DNA of 64,000 nucleotides from Nitratireductor sp. XY-223 (lineage in GTDB: Bacteria; Pseudomonadota; Alphaproteobacteria; Rhizobiales; Rhizobiaceae), in the NCBI RefSeq assembly GCF_004959855.1, contig NZ_SPNT01000011.1, positions 1 through 64,000 on the forward strand, in the 5' to 3' direction. Each line of letters starts with the position of its first letter. Position 1 is the stretch's first letter. This document shows, piece after piece, positions 34,777-42,932 of this stretch. The notes beneath the pieces were generated by a model. The model worked only from the letters and a program-made list of their open reading frames with translations, was not told where the DNA came from and made no database searches. The position numbers and the translations under genes are program-made.

Positions 34777-35886
34777 ATGGACGTTCGCGCAGCACTGGCG
34801 GTCGAGGCCGGCAAACCGCTTGAGATAACCACCGTGCAGCTCGACGGTCCGCAGGCCGGCGAAGTTCTCGTCGAGATCATGGCGACCGGCATCTGCCATA
34901 CCGACGAATTCACGCTCTCCGGCGCCGACCCGGAAGGTATTTTCCCCGCCATCCTCGGCCATGAGGGCGCAGGTGTCGTGCGCGAAGTGGGTCCTGGCGT
35001 AACCGGTCTGAAACCCGGCGATCACGTTATACCGCTTTACACGCCCGAGTGCCGCGAGTGCGAGTACTGCCTCAACCCGAAGACCAATCTGTGCCAGGCC
35101 ATCCGCGCCACCCAGGGACAGGGCCTGATGCCGGATGGCACAAGCCGTTTCTCCATGAACGGCGAGAAGATCTTCCACTACATGGGCACGTCCACCTTCG
35201 CCAATTTCACGGTGCTGCCCGAAATTGCCCTGGCGAAAATTCATCCGGACGCGCCATTCGACAAGGTTTGCTACATCGGCTGCGGGGTCACGACCGGCAT
35301 CGGAGCGGTCATCAACACGGCGAAGGCCGAACCGGGATGCCGCGCGGTTGTCTTCGGCCTCGGCGGCATCGGCCTTAATGTCATCCAGGGCCTGCGTCTC
35401 ATCGGTGCAGAGATGATCGTCGGCGTGGATCTCAACAATGACAAGAAGGAATGGGGCGAGAAGTTCGGCATGACCCATTTCGTCAACCCGTCCGAGGTGG
35501 AAGGCGATCTGGTTCCCCACCTGGTCGACCTGACAAAAGGCGGTGCCGATTACTCCTTCGAGTGCATCGGCAATGTGAACGTCATGCGCGACGCGCTGGA
35601 ATGCTGCCACAAGGGCTGGGGCGAATCGATCATCATCGGTGTGGCCGGCGCCGGACAGGAGATTTCCACCCGCCCGTTCCAACTGGTGACCGGCCGTTCC
35701 TGGCGCGGCACCGCATTCGGCGGCGCACGCGGCCGCACCGACGTTCCGAAGATCGTCGACTGGTACATGGAGGGCAAGATCGAGATCGATCCGATGATCA
35801 CCCACACGCTCAGTCTCGACGAAATCAACAAGGGTTTCGACCTCATGCACGCGGGCGAGTCCATTCGGTCGGTGGTCGTCTACTGA
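34777..35886 (+). CDS. frmA: S-(hydroxymethyl)glutathione dehydrogenase (class III alcohol dehydrogenase)
   Basis: Oxidises the glutathione-formaldehyde adduct to S-formylglutathione with NAD. The protein is 369 aa. The catalytic zinc site is in GICHTDE and GHEGAG, the structural zinc Cys are in [15 protein letters not shown], the class III signature [15 protein letters not shown] is present, and the Rossmann motif is GLGGIG. A GGGAGGAAG ribosome site precedes the ATG. It leads a four-gene series ending with S-formylglutathione hydrolase. Confidence 0.97.
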   Translation: MDVRAALAVEAGKPLEITTVQLDGPQAGEVLVEIMATGICHTDEFTLSGADPEGIFPAILGHEGAGVVREVGPGVTGLKPGDHVIPLYTPECRECEYCLNPKTNLCQAIRATQGQGLMPDGTSRFSMNGEKIFHYMGTSTFANFTVLPEIALAKIHPDAPFDKVCYIGCGVTTGIGAVINTAKAEPGCRAVVFGLGGIGLNVIQGLRLIGAEMIVGVDLNNDKKEWGEKFGMTHFVNPSEVEGDLVPHLVDLTKGGADYSFECIGNVNVMRDALECCHKGWGESIIIGVAGAGQEISTRPFQLVTGRSWRGTAFGGARGRTDVPKIVDWYMEGKIEIDPMITHTLSLDEINKGFDLMHAGESIRSVVVY

Positions 35887-35893
35887 CCGGGGA

Positions 35894-36361
35894 ATGGACG
35901 CAAAGCCGGTCATATACGTCGATGCAGACGCCTGCCCTGTAAAGAACGAGGTTCTGAAAGTGGCGGAACGTCACGGGCTGCCTGTGACTTTTGTCGCCAA
36001 TGGCGGCCTTCGCCCGTCACGGGACTCCATGGTCCGTAACGTGATCGTATCGGCCGGTTTCGATGCGGCGGACGACTGGATCGCCGATCATGCCGGCAAC
36101 AGCGATATCGTCGTTACAGCAGATGTTCTTCTCGCCGGACGGTGTGTCGAGGCGGGCGCCGGGACGTTGAGCCCGTCCGGCCGGCTTTTCGATGAAACAT
36201 CGATCGGCATGGCAACGGCGATGCGCAACCTCAACCAGGACCTCCGGGAGGCCGGCGAGATCCGCGGTCTGAACGCACCGTTTTCGCAGCGCGACCGGTC
36301 CAGCTTTCTCGAGGCGCTTGACCGGTTGGTCCGCAAGAAGATCCGGGAGGGCCATTCATGA
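35894..36361 (+). CDS. YaiI/YqxD family protein (DUF188)
   Basis: Protein of 155 aa with the family start YVDADACPVKNEVLKVAERH, the middle NSDIVVTADVLLAGRCVEAG and the end KKIREGHS. The conserved Asp residues (VDADACP) resemble a PIN-like nuclease active site, but the biochemical function is not known to me. It starts 7 bp after frmA and its stop overlaps the start of the next gene (ATGA), so all are co-translated. Confidence 0.9.
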   Translation: MDAKPVIYVDADACPVKNEVLKVAERHGLPVTFVANGGLRPSRDSMVRNVIVSAGFDAADDWIADHAGNSDIVVTADVLLAGRCVEAGAGTLSPSGRLFDETSIGMATAMRNLNQDLREAGEIRGLNAPFSQRDRSSFLEALDRLVRKKIREGHS

Positions 36362-37440
36362 GGATGTACGGCGCGGAGGTTTCGTATTTTTCCGGCAAGC
36401 TGCGCGCCTATCTCGACTGGAAAGGCTTGGACTACGCTGAGATTCCGGCAAGCCGCGATGTCTACATCCACAAGATCCTGCCCAATATCGGCTGGCTGGT
36501 CATCCCGGTCATCGAGCGCGACGACGGCGCCTATATGCAAGATACAACCGAAATCATCCGCCGTCTCGAGACCGAGGTCCCCGAACCGCCGGTTCTGCCG
36601 GCCGGGCCGATTCAGGCGCTGGCGTCGATGATCCTCGAGCTCTACGGCGACGAATGGCTGGTGCTTCCGGCGATGCACTACCGCTGGAACCACAACCGGG
36701 ACTTCGCCATTGCCGAATTCGGCGCATTGTCCGCCCCCGATCTCCCTCCGGAAGAGCAGCGCGCCGTGGGTGAACGGATCGCCAAGCCCTTTGCCGGCGC
36801 CCTGCCGGCCCTCGGCATCAATCCCGCGACGACGGAGGCAATCGAGGAAAGCTACCTTGCGCTGTTGCGCGAGCTCGAGCGCCATTTCAGCGTCCACGAC
36901 TATGTTCTTGGCCGTGCCCCGTCCCTGGGCGACTTTGGCCTGTTCGGGCCGCTTTACGCGCATTTGTTCCGCGATCCGGAATCCGGCGCCCTGATGCGCA
37001 GCAAGGCGCCGGCCGTTGTCCGCTGGGTCGAACGCATTCGCAGTGCAGCCGACCGCGGACGGGCGATGCAGGGCGGTACCGATGCCGTCCCGTCGACACT
37101 GTTGCCTATTTTGCGGCGGGCCATGAGCGAGCACCTGCCGGTTCTGTTGGACACAGTGGAACAGGTCGCGGCGTTCGCACATTCCGCTTCGGACCGTAAT
37201 CTTCCCCGCGCCATCGGTTTTCACAGCTTCCGGATCGGCGATGCGGCAGGTCAACGGGCTGTGTTTCCTTACGTGCAGTGGATGCTGCAGCACGTCGTCG
37301 ATAAGATACAGTCCGTGCCGCCTGATGAGCGGCCCGCGGTCGTTCGGTTCCTCGAAGACATCGGCGCGGGCGCCTTGGCTGAGCTGCGATTCAAGACTCG
37401 CGTCAGACGCCAGGACTTCCAGCTGGTTCTCGACAATTAA
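36358..37440 (+). CDS. Glutathione S-transferase-like protein
   Basis: Protein of 360 aa, considerably longer than a canonical GST of about 210 aa. Residues 1-75 are a thioredoxin-like domain with SYFSGKLRAYLDWKGLDY and the glutathione-binding cis-Pro region WLVIPVI followed by QDTTEIIRRLE. A helical C-terminal domain follows (SVHDYVLGRAPSLGDFGLFGPL), plus an extra 140-residue C-terminal extension of unknown role. Its place between frmA and fghA suggests a glutathione-linked job in formaldehyde metabolism, but no reaction can be assigned. Confidence 0.8.
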   Translation: MRMYGAEVSYFSGKLRAYLDWKGLDYAEIPASRDVYIHKILPNIGWLVIPVIERDDGAYMQDTTEIIRRLETEVPEPPVLPAGPIQALASMILELYGDEWLVLPAMHYRWNHNRDFAIAEFGALSAPDLPPEEQRAVGERIAKPFAGALPALGINPATTEAIEESYLALLRELERHFSVHDYVLGRAPSLGDFGLFGPLYAHLFRDPESGALMRSKAPAVVRWVERIRSAADRGRAMQGGTDAVPSTLLPILRRAMSEHLPVLLDTVEQVAAFAHSASDRNLPRAIGFHSFRIGDAAGQRAVFPYVQWMLQHVVDKIQSVPPDERPAVVRFLEDIGAGALAELRFKTRVRRQDFQLVLDN

Positions 37441-37471
37441 CCGCAACTATATCAAAGGGATATAGACAATT

Positions 37472-38302
37472 ATGAATACAGAATCGGAAGTCGTATCCTT
37501 CGGCGGTGTCCAGGGCGTCTACAGCCATGCCTCGACAAGCTGCGGCTGTGAGATGAAGTTTGCCGTTTTCGTGCCGCCGCAGGCAAAGCAGCACGCCTGC
37601 CCGGTCGTCTGGTATCTGTCCGGACTGACCTGCACCCACGCCAATGTGATGGAAAAGGGCGAATACCGACGCCTGGCGGCGGAGCTCGGCCTGATCGTCG
37701 TTTGCCCGGACACAAGCCCCCGCGGCGCGGTTCCGGACGTCGATGACAACTGGCAGATCGGCAAGGGTGCCGGCTTCTATGTCGACGCCACCCAGGAGCC
37801 GTGGTCGCAGAACTACCGCATGTACTCCTATGTCACCGAGGAACTTCCGGCGCTGATCGCGGAGAATTTTCCGGCCGATATGGAAAGGCAGGCCGTTTTC
37901 GGGCACTCAATGGGCGGCCACGGCGCCCTGACCATCGCCCTGAGGAACCCGGATCGCTACAGGAGCTGCTCGGCTTTTGCACCGATCGTCCATCCCATGG
38001 GCGCGGACTGGTCCATCGGCGCCTTCCGCGCCTATCTGGGCGATGACGATAACCTGTGGCGCGAACACGACGCCTGCGCGCTCATCGAGGACGGTGCCCG
38101 CTACCCGGAGTTCCTGGTGGACCAGGGGAGCGCCGACGGATTTCTCGACGAGGGGCTGCGCCCATGGCTATTCGAGGAGGCCTGCAAAGACACGGGGATC
38201 GGCATCACGCTGCGCATGCAGCAGGGCTACGATCACTCGTACTATTTCATATCGAGCTTCATGGACGACCACCTGCGCTGGCATGCGGAGAGATTAGGCT
38301 AG
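37472..38302 (+). CDS. fghA: S-formylglutathione hydrolase
   Basis: Serine hydrolase of 276 aa that splits S-formylglutathione into formate and glutathione. The esterase D family features are [19 protein letters not shown], the nucleophile elbow GHSMGGHGA, and the catalytic His in [12 protein letters not shown]. It is the last gene of the cluster, 31 bp after the GST-like gene, and its stop overlaps the end of the converging tgt by 4 bp. Confidence 0.97.
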   Translation: MNTESEVVSFGGVQGVYSHASTSCGCEMKFAVFVPPQAKQHACPVVWYLSGLTCTHANVMEKGEYRRLAAELGLIVVCPDTSPRGAVPDVDDNWQIGKGAGFYVDATQEPWSQNYRMYSYVTEELPALIAENFPADMERQAVFGHSMGGHGALTIALRNPDRYRSCSAFAPIVHPMGADWSIGAFRAYLGDDDNLWREHDACALIEDGARYPEFLVDQGSADGFLDEGLRPWLFEEACKDTGIGITLRMQQGYDHSYYFISSFMDDHLRWHAERLG

Positions 38303-39429
38303 AGCGGTTCGATATCGCCGCGTTCCCATTCTGCCTGCGTCTGTGCCATGAAGTCGGCGTAGCATCCCGCCTCGATCGCATCCCGGATACCCTGCATGAG
38401 CTGCTGGTAATAGGCCAGGTTGTTCCAGCTCAAGAGCATGCCGCCCAGCGCCTCGTTCGAGCGCACGAGATGATGCAGATAGGCGCGTGAATAGTCGCGC
38501 GCCGCAGGACAATCGGACTGCTCGTCGAGCGGACGGGTGTCTTCCGCGTGGCGGGCGTTGCGCAGGTTGATCTTGCCGCGGCGGGTATAGGCCAGGCCAT
38601 GGCGGCCGGCACGGGTCGGCATCACGCAATCGAACATATCGATACCACGCGCCACCGATTTCAGGATGTCGTCGGGCGTGCCGACGCCCATCAGGTAGCG
38701 CGGCCTGTCTTCCGGCAGCAGCGGACAGGTGATGTCCAGCATCGCCAGCATGACCTCCTGCGGCTCGCCGACTGCCAGCCCGCCGATGGCATAGCCTTTG
38801 AGGTCCATGTCCTTCAGTGCCGTCGCCGAGCGCTCGCGCAAGTGGACCACGTCACCGCCCTGCACGATGCCGAACATCGCCCTGCCCGGCTGGTCGCCGA
38901 ATGCCTTCTTGCAGCGCTCCGCCCAGCGCAAAGACATCTCCATGGATTTCTCGATGGCCTTCTCGTCGGCCGGCAACCGGACGCACTCGTCGAGCTGCAT
39001 CTGGATGTCCGAGCCGAGGAGCCCCTGGATCTCGATCGAGCGTTCCGGCGACATTTCATGTTTCGTGCCGTCAACGTGGGACTGGAAGGTCACCCCCTTT
39101 TCGGTGATCTTGCGCAAACCCGCGAGCGACATGACCTGAAACCCGCCGGAATCCGTAAGGATCGGATGTTCCCAGCGGCAGAATTCGTGCAGGCCGCCGA
39201 GGCGCGCGATCCGCTCGGCACCGGGCCGTAGCATCAGGTGATAGGTATTGCCCAGGATGACGTCGGCGCCGAGCGCACGGACCTGGTCCATGTACATGGC
39301 CTTGACCGTGCCGCCGGTGCCGACCGGCATGAAGGCGGGCGTACGGATTTCACCGCGCGGCATGGTGATCGAACCGCGCCGGGCGGCCCCGTCCCGGGCC
39401 AACAGGGAAAACTGGAAATTCTCGGTCAT
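38299..39429 (-). CDS. tgt: Queuine tRNA-ribosyltransferase, with degenerate zinc site
   Basis: Exchanges G34 for preQ1 in GUN tRNAs. The protein is 376 aa, a normal length. The catalytic residues are in [16 protein letters not shown] and [13 protein letters not shown], and GIVQGG is intact. The family's zinc site, CxCxxC plus a distant His, is largely lost: aligned by eye with the E. coli enzyme, positions are Ser305, Cys307, Ala310 and Asn336 ([27 protein letters not shown]). The protein may fold without zinc, and this could be a trait of the lineage. It is co-transcribed with queA, whose stop overlaps its start by 4 bp. Confidence 0.95.
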   Translation of the reverse strand: MTENFQFSLLARDGAARRGSITMPRGEIRTPAFMPVGTGGTVKAMYMDQVRALGADVILGNTYHLMLRPGAERIARLGGLHEFCRWEHPILTDSGGFQVMSLAGLRKITEKGVTFQSHVDGTKHEMSPERSIEIQGLLGSDIQMQLDECVRLPADEKAIEKSMEMSLRWAERCKKAFGDQPGRAMFGIVQGGDVVHLRERSATALKDMDLKGYAIGGLAVGEPQEVMLAMLDITCPLLPEDRPRYLMGVGTPDDILKSVARGIDMFDCVMPTRAGRHGLAYTRRGKINLRNARHAEDTRPLDEQSDCPAARDYSRAYLHHLVRSNEALGGMLLSWNNLAYYQQLMQGIRDAIEAGCYADFMAQTQAEWERGDIEPL

Positions 39430-40514
39430 TTGGTTGCCTCGTCCGCCCGCACGAGCAGGCTCGCGTCGCCATAGGAATAGAAACGATAGCCGCTGTCGAT
39501 CGCGTGTCGATAGGCGTTGCGCATGGTCTCATAGCCTGAAAACGCGCAGACAAGCATAAAGAGGGTCGAGCGGGGCAGATGGAAATTGGTCATCAATAGG
39601 TCAACGAAGCGGAAGCGGTAGCCGGGCGTTATGAAGATATCGGTGGACCCGCGCCAGGGGTGGAGGGTGCCGGCCTCGTCGCTGGCGCTCTCCAGGAGGC
39701 GCAGAGACGTCGTGCCAACGCAGACGATCCGACCGCCCCGCGCCTTGATCGCATTGAGCGCACGTGCGGTCTCCTCCGACACCTCGCCGATCTCGGCGTG
39801 CATGACATGATCGTCCGTATCGTCGGCCTTGACCGGCAGAAAGGTCCCGGCCCCGACATGCAGGGTGACGAAGTGACGTTCGATCCCGGACCTTTCCAGG
39901 CGCGCGAACAAATCATCGGTGAAATGAAGACCGGCGGTCGGAGCCGCAACGGCGCCGTCCTGGCGCGCATAGACGGTCTGGTAATCCTTGCGGTCGCGGT
40001 CATCGTCCGCCCGCTTCGAGGCGATGTAGGGCGGCAACGGCACGTGCCCGGAGGCCGCGATCGCCTCGTCGAGCGCAGCGCCCGACAAATCGAATTTCAG
40101 GTCGACCTCGCCGGCTTCGCCCTTTGCTTCGATCACGCCGTCCAGGGAGGTTCCGAGGCAGGCGTTGTTCTGATCCCCGAAACTGAAGCGGTCACCGGCC
40201 TTCAGGCGTTTTGCCGGGCGGGCGAATGCTTTCCACCGGTCCGGTGCGATGCGCATGTGGAGTGTCGCGGAAATCCTGGTGACGGCATCCTCCCCGCGGC
40301 GCCGGACACCTTCCAGCTGCGCCGGAATGACCTTCGTGTCGTTGAGCACCAATGCATCGCCGGGCCGCAAAAGGTCCGCCAGATCCGTTACTGTGCAATC
40401 GGAGAGCCCTTCCGCAGGATCCACGACGAGCAGCCTGGCGCTGTCCCGCGGGGTCGCGGGGCGCAGCGCGATGGCGCTGTCGGGCAAATCGAAGTCAAAC
40501 AGGTCGACGCGCAT
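39426..40514 (-). CDS. queA: S-adenosylmethionine:tRNA ribosyltransferase-isomerase
   Basis: Makes epoxyqueuosine by transferring the ribosyl part of SAM to preQ1-tRNA. The protein is 362 aa: [25 protein letters not shown] at the start, [53 protein letters not shown] and [17 protein letters not shown]. It is directly upstream of tgt, the usual queuosine pairing; upstream of it lies a cyclophilin gene after 71 bp. Confidence 0.97.
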   Translation of the reverse strand: MRVDLFDFDLPDSAIALRPATPRDSARLLVVDPAEGLSDCTVTDLADLLRPGDALVLNDTKVIPAQLEGVRRRGEDAVTRISATLHMRIAPDRWKAFARPAKRLKAGDRFSFGDQNNACLGTSLDGVIEAKGEAGEVDLKFDLSGAALDEAIAASGHVPLPPYIASKRADDDRDRKDYQTVYARQDGAVAAPTAGLHFTDDLFARLERSGIERHFVTLHVGAGTFLPVKADDTDDHVMHAEIGEVSEETARALNAIKARGGRIVCVGTTSLRLLESASDEAGTLHPWRGSTDIFITPGYRFRFVDLLMTNFHLPRSTLFMLVCAFSGYETMRNAYRHAIDSGYRFYSYGDASLLVRADEATK

Positions 40515-40585
40515 GAAACCGGCTCAGCAACAAACAAGCGCCCGCCTCAAAGAAGCGGGCGCAGCCATCTTTACTGCCGATCGGG

Positions 40586-41059
40586 CTAAATGTCAGCGGC
40601 GACGCGCATCGTCGTGATGCTGTCGGGATCCTGAACGGGCTCGCCGCGCTTGATCTGGTCGACCACGTCCATGCCTTCGATCACCTGGCCCCAGACGCTG
40701 TACTGCTTGTTGAGCCACGGCGCCTCGTCGAAGCAGATGAAGAACTGGGAATTGGCCGAGTTCGGGTTCTGCGAGCGGGCCATCGAGCAGGTACCACGCA
40801 CGTGGTTCAGGTTGGAAAATTCGGCCTGGAGGTCCGGCTTGTCCGAGCTGCCCATCCCCGTGCCCGTCGGGTCGCCCGTCTGGGCCATGAACCCGTCGAT
40901 CACACGGTGAAAGACAATGCCGTCGTAGAAGTTCTCCCGCGACAGCTCCTTGATCCGGGCAACATGATTTGGCGCAAGGTCGGGCAGCAGTTCGATGACC
41001 ACCCTGCCCTTGCTGGTTTCCATGACAATCGTGTTTTCCGGGTCTTTGTACTCGGCCAT
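40586..41059 (-). CDS. ppiB: Cytoplasmic cyclophilin-type peptidyl-prolyl isomerase
   Basis: Protein of 157 aa without signal peptide. FYDGIVFHRVIDGFMAQTGDPTGTGMG carries the active-site Arg and Phe, and CSMARSQNPNSANSQFFICF and QYSVWGQVIEGMDVVD are intact; the canonical Trp position of human CypA is not conserved, as in many bacterial forms. AGGAGG stands before the ATG. It follows a second, exported cyclophilin by 21 bp. Confidence 0.93.
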   Translation of the reverse strand: MAEYKDPENTIVMETSKGRVVIELLPDLAPNHVARIKELSRENFYDGIVFHRVIDGFMAQTGDPTGTGMGSSDKPDLQAEFSNLNHVRGTCSMARSQNPNSANSQFFICFDEAPWLNKQYSVWGQVIEGMDVVDQIKRGEPVQDPDSITTMRVAADI

Positions 41060-41080
41060 GACGACCTCCTTGTTTTTGGT

Positions 41081-41656
41081 TTATTCGCCGACGCGAACCT
41101 TGATCATGCGATCCGGGTTCTGGACGGCACCATTGGCCGCGTCGTCACCGCGCTTGATGTTCCTGATAAGGTCCATCCCGTCCACAACGCGGCCGAAGAC
41201 GGTGTATTTGCCGTCCAGCGAACCGACACGTTCGAACATGATGAAGAACTGCGAATTGGCGGTGTTGGGGTGGCTTGAGCGGGCCATGCCGACAATGCCG
41301 GGCTCAAAGGGGATATCGGAGAATTCCTGGTTCAGGTTCGGCTCGCGCGAACCACCGGTGCCGACCAGGCGCGCGTTGAAGCCGTCCTCCAGATTGCCGT
41401 ACTCCACGTCGCCCGTCTGCGCCATAAAGCCGTCGATCACGCGATGAAAGGCAACATTGTCGTATCTGCCGGCATTGGCGAGGTCCTTGATGCGCCGGAC
41501 ATGCTCGGGCGCGACATCCGGCAGCAGTTCGATCACGACGTCACCGTCCTTGAGGGTGATGGTCATCTTGTTTTCCGGATCGATATCGGCACGCGCCAGG
41601 GAAAGAACGCCAATCGCAAGCAAGGCCGCTACGGCCAGTGGTCTCAAGGATTTCAT
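41081..41656 (-). CDS. ppiA: Exported cyclophilin-type peptidyl-prolyl isomerase
   Basis: Periplasmic paralogue of the next gene, 191 aa with a signal peptide (AVAALLAIGVLSLARA, mature start DIDPEN). The isomerase domain has YDNVAFHRVIDGFMAQTGDVEYG, an extra loop NLEDGFNARLVGTGGSREPNL typical of this rhizobial type, and ARSSHPNTANSQFFIMF. A tandem pair of exported and cytoplasmic cyclophilins next to coaD is common in Hyphomicrobiales. Confidence 0.92.
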   Translation of the reverse strand: MKSLRPLAVAALLAIGVLSLARADIDPENKMTITLKDGDVVIELLPDVAPEHVRRIKDLANAGRYDNVAFHRVIDGFMAQTGDVEYGNLEDGFNARLVGTGGSREPNLNQEFSDIPFEPGIVGMARSSHPNTANSQFFIMFERVGSLDGKYTVFGRVVDGMDLIRNIKRGDDAANGAVQNPDRMIKVRVGE

Positions 41657-41709
41657 GATAACTCTGTCGGTTCTCGGGATGGGTTCCCGGCTGCGACCCG
41701 GCGCCTCGT

Positions 41710-42201
41710 TCAGGATTTCCGTTCCTTCAGGGCCGCCAGGACGGGGGCCGGTACGAAAGCGCTAACATCTCCCCCCATTGCAGCGATCTGCCGCACCAAT
41801 GTGGCAGTAATGGGCCGGTTGAGCGGGCTGGCAGGCAAAAAAACCGTCTGGATCTCGGGCGCCATTTCGCGGTTCATTCCGGCCATCTGCATTTCGTAGT
41901 CGAGATCGGAGCCATCCCTCAGCCCGCGCATCAGAAGCGTCGCGCCGCTGTCGCGCGCCGCGTCGATCGCAAGGCCGTTGAAGGATGTGACGGAAACGCG
42001 CTTCTCTTCGCCCGGAACGATGTCGGAAAGGGAGGCCTTAATCAGGTCGGAACGCTTCTCAACGGTGAAGAGCGGCTTCTTCGACGCCTGGATGCCGATA
42101 CCGACGACGACCTTGTCCGCGACGTTCAACGCCTGGATGAGAACGTCCAGGTGGCCGTTGGTGATCGGATCGAACGATCCAGGATAAAAAGCAATCGACA
42201 T
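41710..42201 (-). CDS. coaD: Phosphopantetheine adenylyltransferase
   Basis: Fourth step of coenzyme A synthesis: ATP plus 4'-phosphopantetheine to dephospho-CoA. The protein is 163 aa. The nucleotidyltransferase motif is [35 protein letters not shown] and the C-terminal SSSxVR-like region (here [16 protein letters not shown]) are typical. It heads the minus-strand series coaD-ppiA-ppiB-queA-tgt. Confidence 0.96.
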   Translation of the reverse strand: MSIAFYPGSFDPITNGHLDVLIQALNVADKVVVGIGIQASKKPLFTVEKRSDLIKASLSDIVPGEEKRVSVTSFNGLAIDAARDSGATLLMRGLRDGSDLDYEMQMAGMNREMAPEIQTVFLPASPLNRPITATLVRQIAAMGGDVSAFVPAPVLAALKERKS

Positions 42202-42411
42202 GGGTAACTCGTGTCATCGATCCGCAATCGGATCCGTCCCGCCGCTTTTGTCACGACCTCGCGCCGGGTGCAAGCAAAACAAGCCGGCAAACGGGCCGCC
42301 GGAGCCTCACAGAGCCGTTCCCACCACATGAATGCCAGCTGAACGGCCGTTTCAGGAACGCTTCAGCAGCCGCTTCCTAATGTGTTCGGGACAATTTGAG
42401 AGGAATCCACA

Positions 42412-42528
42412 ATGCTAATTTTATCTTTCATCGCTACGCTCTTCGTAACGATAAGCATTGCCGCCGCCGTCGTCCTGGCATCCGAACCGGAACAGAGGCA
42501 GCCGGTCCGAAATCCGCGTCGCCGCTGA
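42412..42528 (+). CDS. Putative 38-aa single-span membrane protein
   Basis: A short frame with AGAGGA 8 bases before the ATG. It begins MLILSFIATLFVTISIAAA, continues as one hydrophobic helix of about 22 residues, and ends in a hydrophilic, Arg-rich tail (VRNPRRR). It runs opposite to coaD and gyrA, in the 729-bp gap between them. No homologue is known to me; the ribosome site and the second similar frame downstream make it plausible. Confidence 0.45.
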   Translation: MLILSFIATLFVTISIAAAVVLASEPEQRQPVRNPRRR

Positions 42529-42705
42529 GCGATGTCAATAAACAGGGGATCAGCCGAAGATCACAGGCACGTGTTCGCAAACGGTGCGCCGATCACAAGC
42601 CATTTGACATGCATTGAAGATGGCGTTGGCAGTTCCCATATCAAGTTTCAAGGGCGCAGAAAATGCACTCGATGGTCATTCGAAAATGACATCACGGAGA
42701 CGAAA

Positions 42706-42840
42706 ATGGTTACAGCGCTGACAATCCTGGCGGTTCTTATAGCCTCGATGTTCCTCGCGACCATGGGCGCGGCCATGATGGCTATGCACCGCGAGCAGGT
42801 TGAAGCGACCGAGAGGGCGCGTAGCAGGATCAAGAATTGA
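42706..42840 (+). CDS. Putative 44-aa single-span membrane protein
   Basis: Starts MVTALTILAVLIASMFLATM, forming a single membrane helix, then a charged helical tail HREQVEATERARSRIKN. CGGAG lies 8-9 bases upstream of the ATG. It follows the 38-aa frame by 177 bp on the same strand, and an intrinsic terminator at 42901 ends the presumed transcript. It has the look of small regulatory membrane proteins, but the function is unknown. The frame is open further 5' without a better start. Confidence 0.5.
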   Translation: MVTALTILAVLIASMFLATMGAAMMAMHREQVEATERARSRIKN

Positions 42841-42900
42841 CTGCTTAGTTTGATTTACCCAGGGACTCTTCTGACCTCCAATCAATAAAGTCCCCACCTG

Positions 42901-42932
42901 ATCCGGATGGTTCCCCGCCATCCGGATTTTTT
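42901..42932 (+). terminator. Rho-independent terminator after the small membrane proteins
   Basis: ATCCGGATGG (42901-42910), 7-nt loop, CCATCCGGAT (42918-42927), then a T run to 42932. It overlaps the last codons region of gyrA on the other strand and works in the plus direction only. Confidence 0.88.
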
